64,000 bases of DNA from Sporomusa acidovorans (GTDB lineage: Bacteria > Bacillota > Negativicutes > Sporomusales > Sporomusaceae), in contig NZ_FNAM01000010.1 of assembly GCF_900101845.1 (NCBI RefSeq), forward strand, positions 1 through 64,000, in the 5' to 3' direction. Below the pieces are notes generated by a model. That model worked only from the letters and a program-made list of their open reading frames with translations. It was not told where the DNA came from and did no database searches. Shown piece by piece: positions 50,248 to 61,325 of this stretch (position 1 is its first letter; each line of letters begins with the position of its first letter). Both the position numbers and the translations under genes were made by a program.

Positions 50248-51270
50248 ATGAAAAACAAAACACTCAATACCGCACTAGTTGTAGGCATTATAGCAGCATT
50301 CGTCACGGGAGTGTATACGCTACTCAAGCCTCCCGCCCAAAAACCGACGCCGGCACCCGCGCCGGCTCCCATGGAACAGGTACCGGCTCCCGCACCCGCA
50401 CCACAGCCTATTGCCGGTGTTCCTCAATTCGACGCAGCGAAATATCCCAACGAACCACAAATAAGGGTCTATTTGGCCGATAAAGGAACCGTAGAGACTA
50501 TGCCCCTGGAAAAGTACATTGAAGGGGTAATTGCCCAGGAGATGGAAGCCAATTGGCCTATGGAAGCATTGGCAGCACAGGCCATCGCTTCGCGTACGCT
50601 GACAATGAGTGCGATTGAGACCGGTACGATAAAAAAACTGCATAATGCTGATGTCAGTACATCCAAAGAGGAATTGCAGGCTTTTGCCCCACAAAAAGTC
50701 AATGAGAGCGTAAGACAGGCTGTGCTCAAAACGCGCGGCGAAGTGCTGCTGTATGCCGGTGGTCTTGTTAATGCCATTTACAGCTCTTGTAACGGTCAGA
50801 TTGGCGCCACTAAAGAAGAAAGTTTTCCTAAAGAAATTCCCCATGACACGCCGTATTTTCAGACAACTAAGGATAATTGCTTTACTTATGCCCCTGAGGA
50901 TATAAAATTCTGGACAGTGAAAATTCCCGCATCCCAGGTTGCCGCCGCCGTCGGCTATGACGGTGATCCGGCGGATATCCGTATTGTGGAAAAAGGGCCG
51001 TCTGGACGTATTCTCTTCATTGGGGCCGATAATAAAAAGATATACGGCTCTGACTTTCGCCGGGCTATTGGTTATGATCGCTTAAAATCAACCCTTATTA
51101 CGGATATGACTTATGAAGACGGTAATTTTATTTTCAAGGGTCAGGGCTGGGGAAATGGCGTTGGGTTATGCCAATGGGGTGCCTATACATTTGCCAAAGA
51201 AGGAAAGGTGGCCGAGGACATCATTTGCTTTTACTATCCGGGGGCTGAAGTAAAAAAACTGTGGCCATGA
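50248..51270 (+). CDS. SpoIID/LytB-domain peptidoglycan-active protein
   Basis: 340 residues. ATG 50248 is chosen, behind AGGTGGGAG. One N-terminal membrane segment (8-26), then a Pro-Ala linker (PAPAPAP repeats, 33-55) and a SpoIID domain: LEKYIEGVIAQEMEANWPMEALAAQAIASRTL, SSCNGQIG and GQGWGNGVGLCQWGAY. SpoIID is a lytic transglycosylase acting on denuded peptidoglycan in engulfment; family members also occur outside sporulation. It is probably co-transcribed with the VanW gene. Confidence 0.85.
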   Translation: MKNKTLNTALVVGIIAAFVTGVYTLLKPPAQKPTPAPAPAPMEQVPAPAPAPQPIAGVPQFDAAKYPNEPQIRVYLADKGTVETMPLEKYIEGVIAQEMEANWPMEALAAQAIASRTLTMSAIETGTIKKLHNADVSTSKEELQAFAPQKVNESVRQAVLKTRGEVLLYAGGLVNAIYSSCNGQIGATKEESFPKEIPHDTPYFQTTKDNCFTYAPEDIKFWTVKIPASQVAAAVGYDGDPADIRIVEKGPSGRILFIGADNKKIYGSDFRRAIGYDRLKSTLITDMTYEDGNFIFKGQGWGNGVGLCQWGAYTFAKEGKVAEDIICFYYPGAEVKKLWP

Positions 51271-51352
51271 TTTTTCAAGAATGTGTGAATGTTTAACTGA
51301 TTTCTGCATACATTAATTACGCGAGGTAGTATGGCGGCTACCTCCCGGGGAC

Positions 51353-51389
51353 TGCGCCGCTTGTCTGGTACGCACGGACAGGCGGCGCA
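51353..51389 (+). terminator. Hairpin after the SpoIID-like gene
   Basis: 13-bp stem (TGCGCCGCTTGTC with GACAGGCGGCGCA, one G-U) followed by AATTTATATTTTC. A smaller GAGGTAG/CTACCTC stem lies just upstream. Confidence 0.6.
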
Positions 51390-51491
51390 ATTTATATTTT
51401 CGATGATTTTTTTTTGCTGCCGATACCTTGTGAATATTGGCAACAGCTTTCGATTACGCTATAATAATAAAGTTAAGGTTCTGGAAAGGGA

Positions 51492-51962
51492 GTGAGTCTA
51501 ATTACGCAGGGTACGGAATTTGATCAGGTGCTTATCACGGTAAAAGGCTCACAACGGGATGCTCATGGGGAAGAAGATCAGATTGAATTGTTCACGCAGG
51601 GGCGGAGATATACGAAGAATGGCATTCATTATATCACCTATCAGGAATCCGAAATCAGTGGTATGGAAGGTGCCACTACACTTTTAAAAATTTATACCGA
51701 TCATGTTACGCTGGTGCGTATGGGAGGGATTGATCAACGACAGGAATTCCGCCTGGGGAAACGCTGTCGCTCCGAATATATCACGCCCTATGGCACCATG
51801 CGGCTGAGTGTACATACAACCCGGCTGGTTATGAACCGTACTGAGGATAATAGCCAGGTGACCGGAATCGATATGGAGTATGAGCTTGAAATTGATGGAC
51901 AGTGGCAAAGTGCCAATACGCTGGCTGTCCATATACAGGGGGATAAAAGAAATGGACATTAG
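51492..51962 (+). CDS. DUF1934 (YwiB-like) beta-barrel protein
   Basis: 156 residues from GTG 51492; AAAGGGAG lies directly next to it, so ATT 51501, 8 nt further, is an alternative start. Homologs of DUF1934/YwiB are calycin-like small proteins; recognisable segments are VLITVKGSQRD near the start, ELFTQGRRYTKNGIHYITYQESE and EYELEIDGQ. Function unknown. It overlaps argS by 11 bp, the usual Firmicute ywiB-argS arrangement. Confidence 0.8.
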   Translation: MSLITQGTEFDQVLITVKGSQRDAHGEEDQIELFTQGRRYTKNGIHYITYQESEISGMEGATTLLKIYTDHVTLVRMGGIDQRQEFRLGKRCRSEYITPYGTMRLSVHTTRLVMNRTEDNSQVTGIDMEYELEIDGQWQSANTLAVHIQGDKRNGH

Positions 51963-53619
51963 ACAACAGCTAATTGCCGCTATTGGACAAGCAGCGGCAA
52001 AGGCGGTGGCTGACGGTGTATTCTCTGCCGGGCAGTTGCCGGAAATAGTGTTGGAAGTACCGCCGCAAAAAGAGTTTGGCGATTACGCCACAAATTTTGC
52101 CATGCAGTCGGCCAAAGCGGCTAAAAAGAATCCACGGGTGATTGCCCAGGCGATTATTGACCGTCTCAGTGAGCCATGGCTGGAAAAAGCTTTGCTTGCC
52201 GGGCCAGGTTTCATTAACTTCTATCTTAAGTCCGATATCCTGTACCAAGAATTAGCGTCAATTCTTGCCGCCGGAGAGAATTTCGGCCAAACAACCACCG
52301 GCCAGGGAGAACGCGTGCAAGTTGAATTTGTCAGTGCCAATCCCACCGGACCGCTGCATGTCGGCCATGGGCGGGGAGCCGCCGTCGGCAGTGCGCTGGT
52401 TAACTTGCTTAGGGCGGCCGGCTACAAGGTTGAGGCCGAATATTACATTAACGATGCCGGCAATCAAATGGATAACTTGGCTGCCTCAGTGAATGCCCGT
52501 TATTTAGAACTCCTGGGAAAGAAAGTTGAATTTCCCGAGGATGGCTATCATGGCCGGGATATTATTGATACGGCCCAGCGGATTGTTGACAAGTATGGCG
52601 CTCAATATCTCAGTATGCCCGAACCGGAGCGGCTGGCCGAATTTAAAGAGTTGGGCCTTAAGGAAAAACTGGCAGCCCTTAAAGAAGATTTGGAACAATT
52701 TGGCGTTACCTTTGATGTTTGGTTTAGTGAACGCACCCTCCATAACAGCGGCGCGGTGGCGGCAACCTGCGAGCTTTTGCAAAGCAATGGTAATATTTAT
52801 GGAAAAGAAGGGGCTTTATGGTTAAAATCAACTGCCTATGGCGATGATAAAGACAGGGTGGTTATCCGCGACAATGGCGTACCGACCTATCTGGCGGCCG
52901 ACATTGCTTACCACCGGGATAAATTTGCCCGTGGGTTTGACCGTGTTATTAATATCTGGGGCGCGGACCATCATGGCTATATTTGCCGGGTTAAGGCCGC
53001 AATCAACGCTATGGGGTACAATGCGGATCATCTGGAGGTAATGATTTTGCAAATGGTAAGCCTGTACCAGGGCGGTCAACTGGTGAAAATGTCCAAGCGG
53101 ACGGGGCAAGGCGTAACGTTAAGTGAGCTGATAGAGGAAGTGGGGCGTGATGCCGCCCGGTTTTTCTTTATTATGCGCTCCACCGACAGCCAACTGGATT
53201 TTGATCTTGATTTAGCGAAATCTCATTCTAATGAGAATCCGGTGTACTATATTCAGTATGCCCATGCCCGGATAGCCAGTATTTTCCGCCAGATGGCTGA
53301 TGCCGGCCTACCGGTTCCGGGCGCCTGGGATCAGGTCAAACTTGATATATTAACAGAACAGGCAGAAATTGACTTAATCAAAAAAATGGCTAAATTTCCG
53401 GAGGAGATCGCCAGTGCCGCCAGGGAGCGTGCGCCCCACCGGATTGCCCGGTATGCGCATGAACTTGCCGGTATGTTTCATACTTTTTATAATCAATGCC
53501 GGATTATCGGGGTCGATCCGACGCTGCAGGCCGCCCGTCTGGCGCTGGTGACCGCCGTACAAACAACAATAAAAAAATCACTTGCTATTCTGGGAGTTGC
53601 TGCTCCTGATAAAATGTAA
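51952..53619 (+). CDS. argS: Arginyl-tRNA synthetase
   Basis: 555 residues from ATG 51952 with GGGGGAT upstream, inside the end of the DUF1934 gene. Class I motifs are present: HIGH-type PTGPLHVGHGRGAAVG near residue 130 and KMSK-type VKMSKRTGQGVTL near 380. The N-terminal Add-1 domain precedes the catalytic core, and the C-terminal helical anticodon domain ends in ALVTAVQTTIKKSLAILGV. Length matches the family. Confidence 0.96.
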   Translation: MDIRQQLIAAIGQAAAKAVADGVFSAGQLPEIVLEVPPQKEFGDYATNFAMQSAKAAKKNPRVIAQAIIDRLSEPWLEKALLAGPGFINFYLKSDILYQELASILAAGENFGQTTTGQGERVQVEFVSANPTGPLHVGHGRGAAVGSALVNLLRAAGYKVEAEYYINDAGNQMDNLAASVNARYLELLGKKVEFPEDGYHGRDIIDTAQRIVDKYGAQYLSMPEPERLAEFKELGLKEKLAALKEDLEQFGVTFDVWFSERTLHNSGAVAATCELLQSNGNIYGKEGALWLKSTAYGDDKDRVVIRDNGVPTYLAADIAYHRDKFARGFDRVINIWGADHHGYICRVKAAINAMGYNADHLEVMILQMVSLYQGGQLVKMSKRTGQGVTLSELIEEVGRDAARFFFIMRSTDSQLDFDLDLAKSHSNENPVYYIQYAHARIASIFRQMADAGLPVPGAWDQVKLDILTEQAEIDLIKKMAKFPEEIASAARERAPHRIARYAHELAGMFHTFYNQCRIIGVDPTLQAARLALVTAVQTTIKKSLAILGVAAPDKM

Positions 53620-53714
53620 ACCGTTTGCTTCAAGAATGTTCTAACAACCGGGAGGAATTTATCTCTGCACGTTGAATATAAAACGCGGATTGTTAAGTGC
53701 GGAGGTTGAGAATT

Positions 53715-54143
53715 ATGGCAAATAACCTATCGAAGAATAATATTGACGAAGTCGATGCAGCATATTTGGTTTTAAAAACAACTGGTCATCCGTTGCACTA
53801 CCGAGAATTAATTGAGCAGGCGACAGTTGCTGCCAAAGGAAGCGCAACCCGTCCGCCGGCCTATGTGATTGCCGATATTCATACCCGGATTAATCTGGAT
53901 AGCCGGTTTGTACATGCCGGCAAAGGCATGTGGGGGTTGGCCGAATGGTCGCCACAGCGCATTAATTTGCACGAAGTGGAAGAAACGGCATCTTCGAGTG
54001 ACACCCAAAGGCGCGAGAAACTGCTTGCAGCTATTCAGCAGGATTTGGAAACGGAAGAATCCTCGGGCATAGCTGATTCTGATCACTTATTGGAAGTTGA
54101 GCATGAGATAGATGAGGAAGAGGACGAAGAAGTAAATGCGTAG
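53715..54143 (+). CDS. rpoE: DNA-directed RNA polymerase delta subunit
   Basis: 142 residues from ATG 53715 behind GCGGAGGTTG. The HARE-HTH winged domain covers residues 5-75 (HPLHYRELIEQ, then SRFVHAGKGMWGLAEW), and an acidic C-terminal tail (EVEHEIDEEEDEEVNA) follows. It modulates RNA polymerase recycling and promoter selectivity in Firmicutes. It lies just before pyrG, the conserved rpoE-pyrG order. Confidence 0.9.
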   Translation: MANNLSKNNIDEVDAAYLVLKTTGHPLHYRELIEQATVAAKGSATRPPAYVIADIHTRINLDSRFVHAGKGMWGLAEWSPQRINLHEVEETASSSDTQRREKLLAAIQQDLETEESSGIADSDHLLEVEHEIDEEEDEEVNA

Positions 54144-54166
54144 GAAGTTAGTAGGAGGATATTTAA

Positions 54167-55783
<1,617 letters not shown>

Positions 55784-55784
55784 G

Positions 55785-55820
55785 AGAAAACTGTTGGATA
55801 CTATCCAACAGTTTTCTTTT
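55785..55820 (+). terminator. Intrinsic terminator after pyrG
   Basis: 14-bp perfect stem (55785-55798 with 55804-55817) around TACTA, with a T-rich right arm. The A-rich left arm allows bidirectional use. Confidence 0.9.
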
Positions 55821-55869
55821 CCGGATTGAATACTATATAAAACAACAAGTTGATTTAAGGAGGTATATG

Positions 55870-56796
55870 ATGTTTAAACGCTCGGTGGTTATTTTTCTGG
55901 CCATTATTATTGGCATTTCCATGCTGGGGGCGCTGTTTATTACTCCTAAGGTAAATAAAAGCAAGCACAATGATAAAATTGCCGTCATTTATGTGGACGG
56001 CATGATAGTCGGCGGTCGTGGACAGGTTAATTTGTTCACCGAAGGCGGGGGAACCGATGCGCTAATCCGCCAGCTCCATGCAGCGCGCGATGACGCTTCG
56101 GTTAAGGCCATCGTACTGAGGATAAACAGTCCGGGCGGTACGGTTCCGGCATCACAGGAAGTGGGCGAGGAGCTTAAAAAAGTTCGGGCAGCCGGCAAAC
56201 CGGTTATTACCTCTATGGCCGATATGGCCGCCTCCGGCGGTTACTGGCTTGCCGCCTGCACAGATAAAATATATGCCAATCCATCCACTATTACCGGTAG
56301 TTTAGGGGTATATATGCCCTATTCCAACTGGGAGGAATTATATAAAAAAATTGGTGTCCGCCAGGAAAAAATTAAAAGTGGTCCGCATAAAGATATTTTA
56401 TCACCAGATCGCCCGCTGACAGAAGAAGAACGAGCCATTATTCAGGTTATGGTTGATGATATGTATAATCAATTTGTTGAGGTTATTGCCGAAGGCCGTC
56501 ATCTTGATCCGGCTACAGTGCGTGAACTTGCGGACGGGCGTATCTATACCGGCCGCCAGGCCAAAGAATTTGGCCTTGTTGACGAATTAGGCAATATGTA
56601 TGACGCAATTGACGGGGCTGCCGCTCTTGTGGGTATTCAAGGCAAGCCGGAAATTATTGAATATGGCAAATTAAATGCGCTGGAGGCTTTGTTTGGTGCG
56701 CAAGACAGTTATTATAACAAAGAACAGCAACTGCTTAAGCAGCTTAAAGAAATGCTCTCTTCGGCCGGCCCTGCGGCCGCACCCCAGAGCTATTAG
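55870..56796 (+). CDS. sppA: Signal peptide peptidase SppA
   Basis: 308 residues; ATG 55870 preferred over 55867 for spacing to AAGGAGGT. A single N-terminal membrane anchor (5-22) is followed by one SppA protease domain. The catalytic serine is S122 in MAASGGYWLAA and the lysine is K169 in KSGPHKD. This short form, with one S49 domain, is the Bacillus-like type. It degrades remnant signal peptides at the outer face of the membrane. It is followed after 13 nt by a Yip1 membrane protein. Confidence 0.92.
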   Translation: MFKRSVVIFLAIIIGISMLGALFITPKVNKSKHNDKIAVIYVDGMIVGGRGQVNLFTEGGGTDALIRQLHAARDDASVKAIVLRINSPGGTVPASQEVGEELKKVRAAGKPVITSMADMAASGGYWLAACTDKIYANPSTITGSLGVYMPYSNWEELYKKIGVRQEKIKSGPHKDILSPDRPLTEEERAIIQVMVDDMYNQFVEVIAEGRHLDPATVRELADGRIYTGRQAKEFGLVDELGNMYDAIDGAAALVGIQGKPEIIEYGKLNALEALFGAQDSYYNKEQQLLKQLKEMLSSAGPAAAPQSY

Positions 56797-56809
56797 GGGG
56801 GATTTTTGA

Positions 56810-57391
56810 ATGGGCAATTTTCTGGAAACGATTTATGATGTGTTATTTAACCCTAAGACCGCTATGCAAGTTATTGCCGATAAAAAACTAATCGGGCAAG
56901 CCTTTGCCATGTTTACGATCGGCATGCTTGTCCCGGTTTGGGCAGTTTATACAGGTATCAGGGCTACGCAGGGCATACCTGCTGTTGGTTTTTTATTTGT
57001 TTTGCACTTTATCGGCAGTTTGCTGCTGTGGATCATGGGGGCCTGTGTATTACACTTTATCGCCGAATTGGCGGGCGGCCGGGGAACGGCTGTCGGTCTG
57101 TTTGCTGCCTTGGGGTTTGCTCACTTGCCAAGGATAGCGGCAATACCTCTGGGCGTTATTGCCGCCCTGCTGCCTGACGGCCTGCGCGGCGTCGCCTTCG
57201 GAGTTATCGGCTTGCTTATTGTTATTTGGACCCTGTCGCTTGATGTTGCCGCCATTCGCGGCGCTCACGGCTTATCGGCCGCAAAGGCGGTACTGGTACT
57301 GGCTGCCCCGTTATTGGTACTGATCGGCGGTATTGTGGTTGTTGTCGTTTTTCTTGGTTCAACATTACTGCAACTGCCATTTCACGTTTAA
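56810..57391 (+). CDS. Yip1-domain membrane protein
   Basis: 193 residues with five hydrophobic segments. The opening FLETIYDVLFNPKTAMQVIADKKLIGQA is the typical Yip1-domain start in bacteria, and ALGFAHLPRIAAIPLGVIA is the second conserved block. Function unknown. SD GGGGGG precedes the ATG. It is probably co-transcribed with sppA and overlaps the end of the convergent DUF6044 gene by 4 bp. Confidence 0.75.
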   Translation: MGNFLETIYDVLFNPKTAMQVIADKKLIGQAFAMFTIGMLVPVWAVYTGIRATQGIPAVGFLFVLHFIGSLLLWIMGACVLHFIAELAGGRGTAVGLFAALGFAHLPRIAAIPLGVIAALLPDGLRGVAFGVIGLLIVIWTLSLDVAAIRGAHGLSAAKAVLVLAAPLLVLIGGIVVVVVFLGSTLLQLPFHV

Positions 57392-59136
57392 CGTACCCGG
57401 TACAGGTAAATTTCCCAAATTGACCAGTCTTCACTAAATTTTTGTAAAAATTCAAGACCATTTTCCCGGTAATTTGTTATTTCGGCGGCGGATAGGATAT
57501 ATTCGCCGCCTAATCTTTTGAAAGCCTCCATATCCAGTTCCAGATGATTAAGCTTTAATTGATAGGACTTTCGCACCTCATAGTATGTAAGCTCTGCCGG
57601 GAAGATATAGCAGGTGATTCCCCAATCGTCAAAATATTTTTGCCAAAATGGGTTTTTTGCTAATTCCTTGGCCATAATCTGCCGGAAGGCGTGTTTATAG
57701 GCCAGCGGATAAATATTAAGCCGTCCGTCAAGGGTGTAAAAACCATGGTATTGGGTAATGGCCGGATAAATACCGATCGTGGCTATCCGGTAATCTTCTT
57801 TGGGACGGCCGATATAATCGTCTACTTGTTGAAAAAGACTGTCGGCGAAAAACTGACCGTAGGTAATATTTTCGTAAAGCCATTCATTTTCAATTACCGA
57901 TATGTCGGCGTGTTGTTTTAAAGCCAAGTGATATTCAATGTTGTTGCCAAACAGGTAACTTAGCTGCAGGGCGATCAGGACAGCGGCCAGTATTTTACCG
58001 ATATAGCGGATGTTGGCGACAATTTTTAGGCATAAGGCAAAAACTATATACCAGATAATAGGATGCAGCCAATGAAACCGTTGAACCTGAAAGGCATTAA
58101 AGAAACTGCTGCCCGCTACGGCCGACATAAAAAATTCAGAGTAGCGAAATCCGTAAAAAGCCGAGATAGCCAGGGCGATTGACAATAACACCAAAATGGC
58201 TTTAAGCTCGCGGCGGTGCCGCCAGCCGGTAAGCAGTGCAAGCGGCACCGCAATACCAAGAATATACTTATGCAGACTGACGGCATGATACTGGCCGTTA
58301 ACCAGGTTGTCGGCAATTAAGGCTTTAACACCGGACCAGTCTTTCGACTGCCCTAATACAATCCGGTTAATTTCTTCACGGCTGGAAAGAAAGCCCTGGC
58401 TAAAAAAGAAATTATAAAACAGCCAGATTTCCGTTATGACATAGCAGCCGGTTAAGAAGGCAATGGCGCCCCAGAAATTCGGGCGCGGCTGCCGGTAACG
58501 CCAGTAATCGTATAAGGCGGCCAGGCCGAGAACGGCAAGAATAAACACACCGGCAAGCGGTAATGAGGAATAGAGGGCAAATAGGACAATAATCAGAACA
58601 TTTGTGTTCATTTTCCGGTCATAATAGGCATTAAGCATCGCATAGAATAGTAAGGGCTGTCCGGCGATCGACAGACCATAGACCGTATAGAAAGGGAGGG
58701 TGGCAAATGCCGCGGCGCCGGCCCAAACCAGCCAAGCCTGGCGATTATCCGCCAAGACGTAGTGTTTAAGCAAAAGATACATACCCATATAGGCCGTCAT
58801 ATGGACCAATAAGAGATTAATCAGGTAGGCGCGGAAGGGCGGCAGGATCATATAGAGCCAGGTAATGATATTAAAACCGCTGGGCAGACAACTGCGCGGC
58901 AGTTCGCCCAGCATTTGGCTGACTGTGCCTGTTAGGTCAAAAACCTTGCCGCTTTTTACAAGTACAATCCAAGCGGTGATCCAGTCAAGGTTATCATTAA
59001 TGGTAAAATGGGCGTTTTGCCGCAAAATAATAAAAGGGGCCAGATACATAGCGACTAACAAAGAAAAGAATAAAGCCGCCTTATGGCTGGTGATCCAGGC
59101 CCAATAGTTGTGTAGATTGTGGAATGGATGTGTCAT
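57388..59136 (-). CDS. Polytopic membrane protein, DUF6044-like
   Basis: 582 residues from ATG 59136 (GAGGT upstream). About 11-13 hydrophobic segments precede a C-terminal soluble region (residues ~430-580), with an overall layout like GT-C-type glycosyltransferases. Resemblance to Bacillus YkoS/DUF6044 proteins is from memory of the segments NAHFTINDNLDWITAW near 40 and IATIGIYPAITQYHGFYTLDG near 465. A role in envelope glycan or teichoic-like polymer modification is inference. It stands alone, with divergent spacing to the spo0F-like gene. Confidence 0.65.
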   Translation of the reverse strand: MTHPFHNLHNYWAWITSHKAALFFSLLVAMYLAPFIILRQNAHFTINDNLDWITAWIVLVKSGKVFDLTGTVSQMLGELPRSCLPSGFNIITWLYMILPPFRAYLINLLLVHMTAYMGMYLLLKHYVLADNRQAWLVWAGAAAFATLPFYTVYGLSIAGQPLLFYAMLNAYYDRKMNTNVLIIVLFALYSSLPLAGVFILAVLGLAALYDYWRYRQPRPNFWGAIAFLTGCYVITEIWLFYNFFFSQGFLSSREEINRIVLGQSKDWSGVKALIADNLVNGQYHAVSLHKYILGIAVPLALLTGWRHRRELKAILVLLSIALAISAFYGFRYSEFFMSAVAGSSFFNAFQVQRFHWLHPIIWYIVFALCLKIVANIRYIGKILAAVLIALQLSYLFGNNIEYHLALKQHADISVIENEWLYENITYGQFFADSLFQQVDDYIGRPKEDYRIATIGIYPAITQYHGFYTLDGRLNIYPLAYKHAFRQIMAKELAKNPFWQKYFDDWGITCYIFPAELTYYEVRKSYQLKLNHLELDMEAFKRLGGEYILSAAEITNYRENGLEFLQKFSEDWSIWEIYLYRVR

Positions 59137-59347
59137 AATTCTACCTCGCAAATTGGTTTCATTACAAAGTTTAGCATAAATGGGCCGGGTTTTAAATTTA
59201 TTTTATAGGAATTTGGAAAAACTAAAAAGAATTTCTATTTTCTTCCAGTAATTAGCAGGAGATTTTTAATTCAGTGCGAATACAGATATACTAAGAAGAC
59301 TAATTCCAATTTTCTGTCAAAACTACGGAGAAAGTAAGGTGCATTAC

Positions 59348-59752
59348 ATGAGCAATTCCCAAGCTACCATTCTGGTAATTGACGACCAACCTGGGATTCG
59401 GAGATTGCTAACCGAGGTTCTCCAGGACGAAGGTTATCACGTAATTACGGCCGCTAACGGCTACGAGGGTATACAAGCTGCATTGACTGTAAATCCTAAC
59501 GTCATTCTGATGGATATGAAGATGCCCGGCATGGACGGAATTGAGGCGCTAAAAGAACTTAAGCGTCAGGGACAAGGCGATCAGGTCATTATGATGACTG
59601 CGTACGGAGAATTGGATATGGTTAATGAAGCAAAGGAAGCTGGTATGCGGGATTATATTACCAAACCATTTGATATTATTTCGCTGTGCCAGATTATTCA
59701 GAACAATATTGGCGCTAACTTTGGCGATGCACGCCGGTTAATGATCGGCTGA
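59348..59752 (+). CDS. spo0F: Single-domain response regulator, Spo0F-like
   Basis: 134 residues from ATG 59348 with AAGGTG upstream. A receiver domain only: acidic pocket IDDQPG near 15, phosphoryl acceptor D56 (ILMDMKMPGMDG), T in MMTAYGELDM and K in YITKPFD. Length and neighbourhood (transaldolase, glpX, nearby argS-rpoE-pyrG) match Spo0F in other spore-forming Firmicutes, where it relays phosphate to Spo0B/Spo0A. A chemotaxis-independent role cannot be excluded. Confidence 0.8.
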   Translation: MSNSQATILVIDDQPGIRRLLTEVLQDEGYHVITAANGYEGIQAALTVNPNVILMDMKMPGMDGIEALKELKRQGQGDQVIMMTAYGELDMVNEAKEAGMRDYITKPFDIISLCQIIQNNIGANFGDARRLMIG

Positions 59753-59894
59753 TTTTTATTGAAAATAAGTTCCGGGGCATATGTCCCGGTTTATTTTCGT
59801 TGCTATCGGTGCTGCCGGATGTTACCAAGTTGCAAAGAGCAGGCAGGATTTTTACCTCTGGCGGCGAAATACAGGAAACAAGGGGGGATATCCA

Positions 59895-60530
59895 TTGGTC
59901 ATTAACGCTGTTTCTACATTAGCACTATATTGCTCGCGCTGCGGCAAAATAGAGCTTCATCATGTCTCCCGGTTTGCTATCAATAATTCCGCCTGCCAAC
60001 TTGCCTGTAGCTGCGGTCAACTACAAGGGACTATATCGGGTGCGGGACGGCGTCAATATTTATTAGATATTCCTTGTCTTGTATGCGAAACAAATCACCT
60101 GATTTTTCTTGACAGTAACCTGTTTCGGCAACCGAAGGTAAGCAAAATTTACTGTGACCAAGCAAATCTGGAACTGGGGTTTGTAGGCAGTCCGGAAGCG
60201 ATTGCGGCGACTATTGCCAAACATAAGCAAGAGGTGGCTAGTTTAGCCAGTGAACTGGACGGACAAGCTGATGGTCAGGCAATAGAAAATTCTCAAATTT
60301 TACTGGAGATTTTAAATAAAATTCATGATATTGCCGAGCAGGGAGGGGTATACTGCTCTTGCGGCAATACAGATGTTGATGTTGATGTACTAGTTGATGC
60401 TGTAGAGCTTTCCTGCAGTCAGTGCGAGGGGCGTCTGGTAATCTCAGCTAAAGATGAACAGGATTTAGCCAGGATATCGGCCATGGGCGTTATTGAACTG
60501 GCACCTCTCAGGCGCACCAGTCGTAAATAG
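59895..60530 (+). CDS. Zinc-ribbon-like cysteine protein of unknown function
   Basis: 211 residues from TTG 59895, chosen because AGGGGGG lies 6-8 nt upstream. Paired cysteines suggest zinc-ribbon modules: CSRCGK...CSCG (residues ~13-40), CLVCET (~65), and CSCGN...CSQCEG (~165-190). A helical stretch (residues ~100-150) separates them. Similar proteins occur next to spo0F in related Firmicutes, as far as I recall. Function unknown; it may bind nucleic acid or act with the relay protein. Confidence 0.6.
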   Translation: MVINAVSTLALYCSRCGKIELHHVSRFAINNSACQLACSCGQLQGTISGAGRRQYLLDIPCLVCETNHLIFLDSNLFRQPKVSKIYCDQANLELGFVGSPEAIAATIAKHKQEVASLASELDGQADGQAIENSQILLEILNKIHDIAEQGGVYCSCGNTDVDVDVLVDAVELSCSQCEGRLVISAKDEQDLARISAMGVIELAPLRRTSRK

Positions 60531-60572
60531 CTTTTGTGGTAGAGAATAAAAGAAAAGGTGAGTGAGTTACCT

Positions 60573-61217
60573 GTGAAATTTTTCCTTGATACAGCTAATA
60601 TTGGCGAAATCAAAGAAATTTTGCCAATGGGGGTTGTGGCAGGCGTAACCACTAATCCGTCGCTTATTGCTAAAGAAAAGCAGGATATTAAGACGGTAAT
60701 TAAAGAAATTGCCGCATTGACGCCGGGACCGGTAAGTGCCGAGGTTATTGCCACGAATTTTGACAAGATGCTGCCCGAAGCGCGTGCATTGGCTAAGCTC
60801 GGTGACAACGTGGTAATTAAAGTTCCGGTAACGGTTGACGGTCTGAAAACAACCCATGCTTTGGCCGCCGAAGGCATTAAAACCAATGTTACCCTAATTT
60901 TTTCAGCAAATCAGGCATTGTTGGCTGCGCGGGCGGGAGCCGCCTTTGTCAGTCCGTTTGTTGGCCGGCTTGACGATATCAGTCAGGACGGAATTGCTCT
61001 GATAAAAGATACGGCTGATATTTTTGCCATACATGGAATAGAGACAGAAATTATTGCCGCCAGTATCCGTCATCCGCTCCATGTGACGCAGGCCGCACTG
61101 GCGGGAGCGCATATCGCCACCGTTCCGGCAAAAGTATTAAAGACGTTGTTAAATCATCCGCTTACCGACGCAGGTATCAAACGTTTTCTGGAAGACTGGC
61201 AAAAAGCCAATCTATAG
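60573..61217 (+). CDS. fsa: Transaldolase / fructose-6-phosphate aldolase (TalC/Fsa type)
   Basis: 214 residues from GTG 60573, giving the family start [15 protein letters not shown]. The Schiff-base lysine is K83 in VVIKVPVT, and FVGRLDD and [10 protein letters not shown] are conserved. This small class links the pentose phosphate pathway with glycolysis, either as transaldolase or as fructose-6-phosphate aldolase. glpX follows, a common pairing in Firmicutes. Confidence 0.9.
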   Translation: MKFFLDTANIGEIKEILPMGVVAGVTTNPSLIAKEKQDIKTVIKEIAALTPGPVSAEVIATNFDKMLPEARALAKLGDNVVIKVPVTVDGLKTTHALAAEGIKTNVTLIFSANQALLAARAGAAFVSPFVGRLDDISQDGIALIKDTADIFAIHGIETEIIAASIRHPLHVTQAALAGAHIATVPAKVLKTLLNHPLTDAGIKRFLEDWQKANL

Positions 61218-61268
61218 GGTAAAATGTAAATAGGTAAACAAGGGTATCAAGCTCATGTATAGAGGAAG

Positions 61269-61294
61269 GCCGGGCGGTGCCCGGCATCATTTTT
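61269..61294 (+). terminator. Intrinsic terminator between fsa and glpX
   Basis: GCCGGGC (61269-61275), loop GGT, GCCCGGC (61279-61285), then ATCATTTTT. Confidence 0.8.
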
Positions 61295-61325
61295 CCCCTA
61301 GCAAGAATTAAGGAGATGTGGCATT

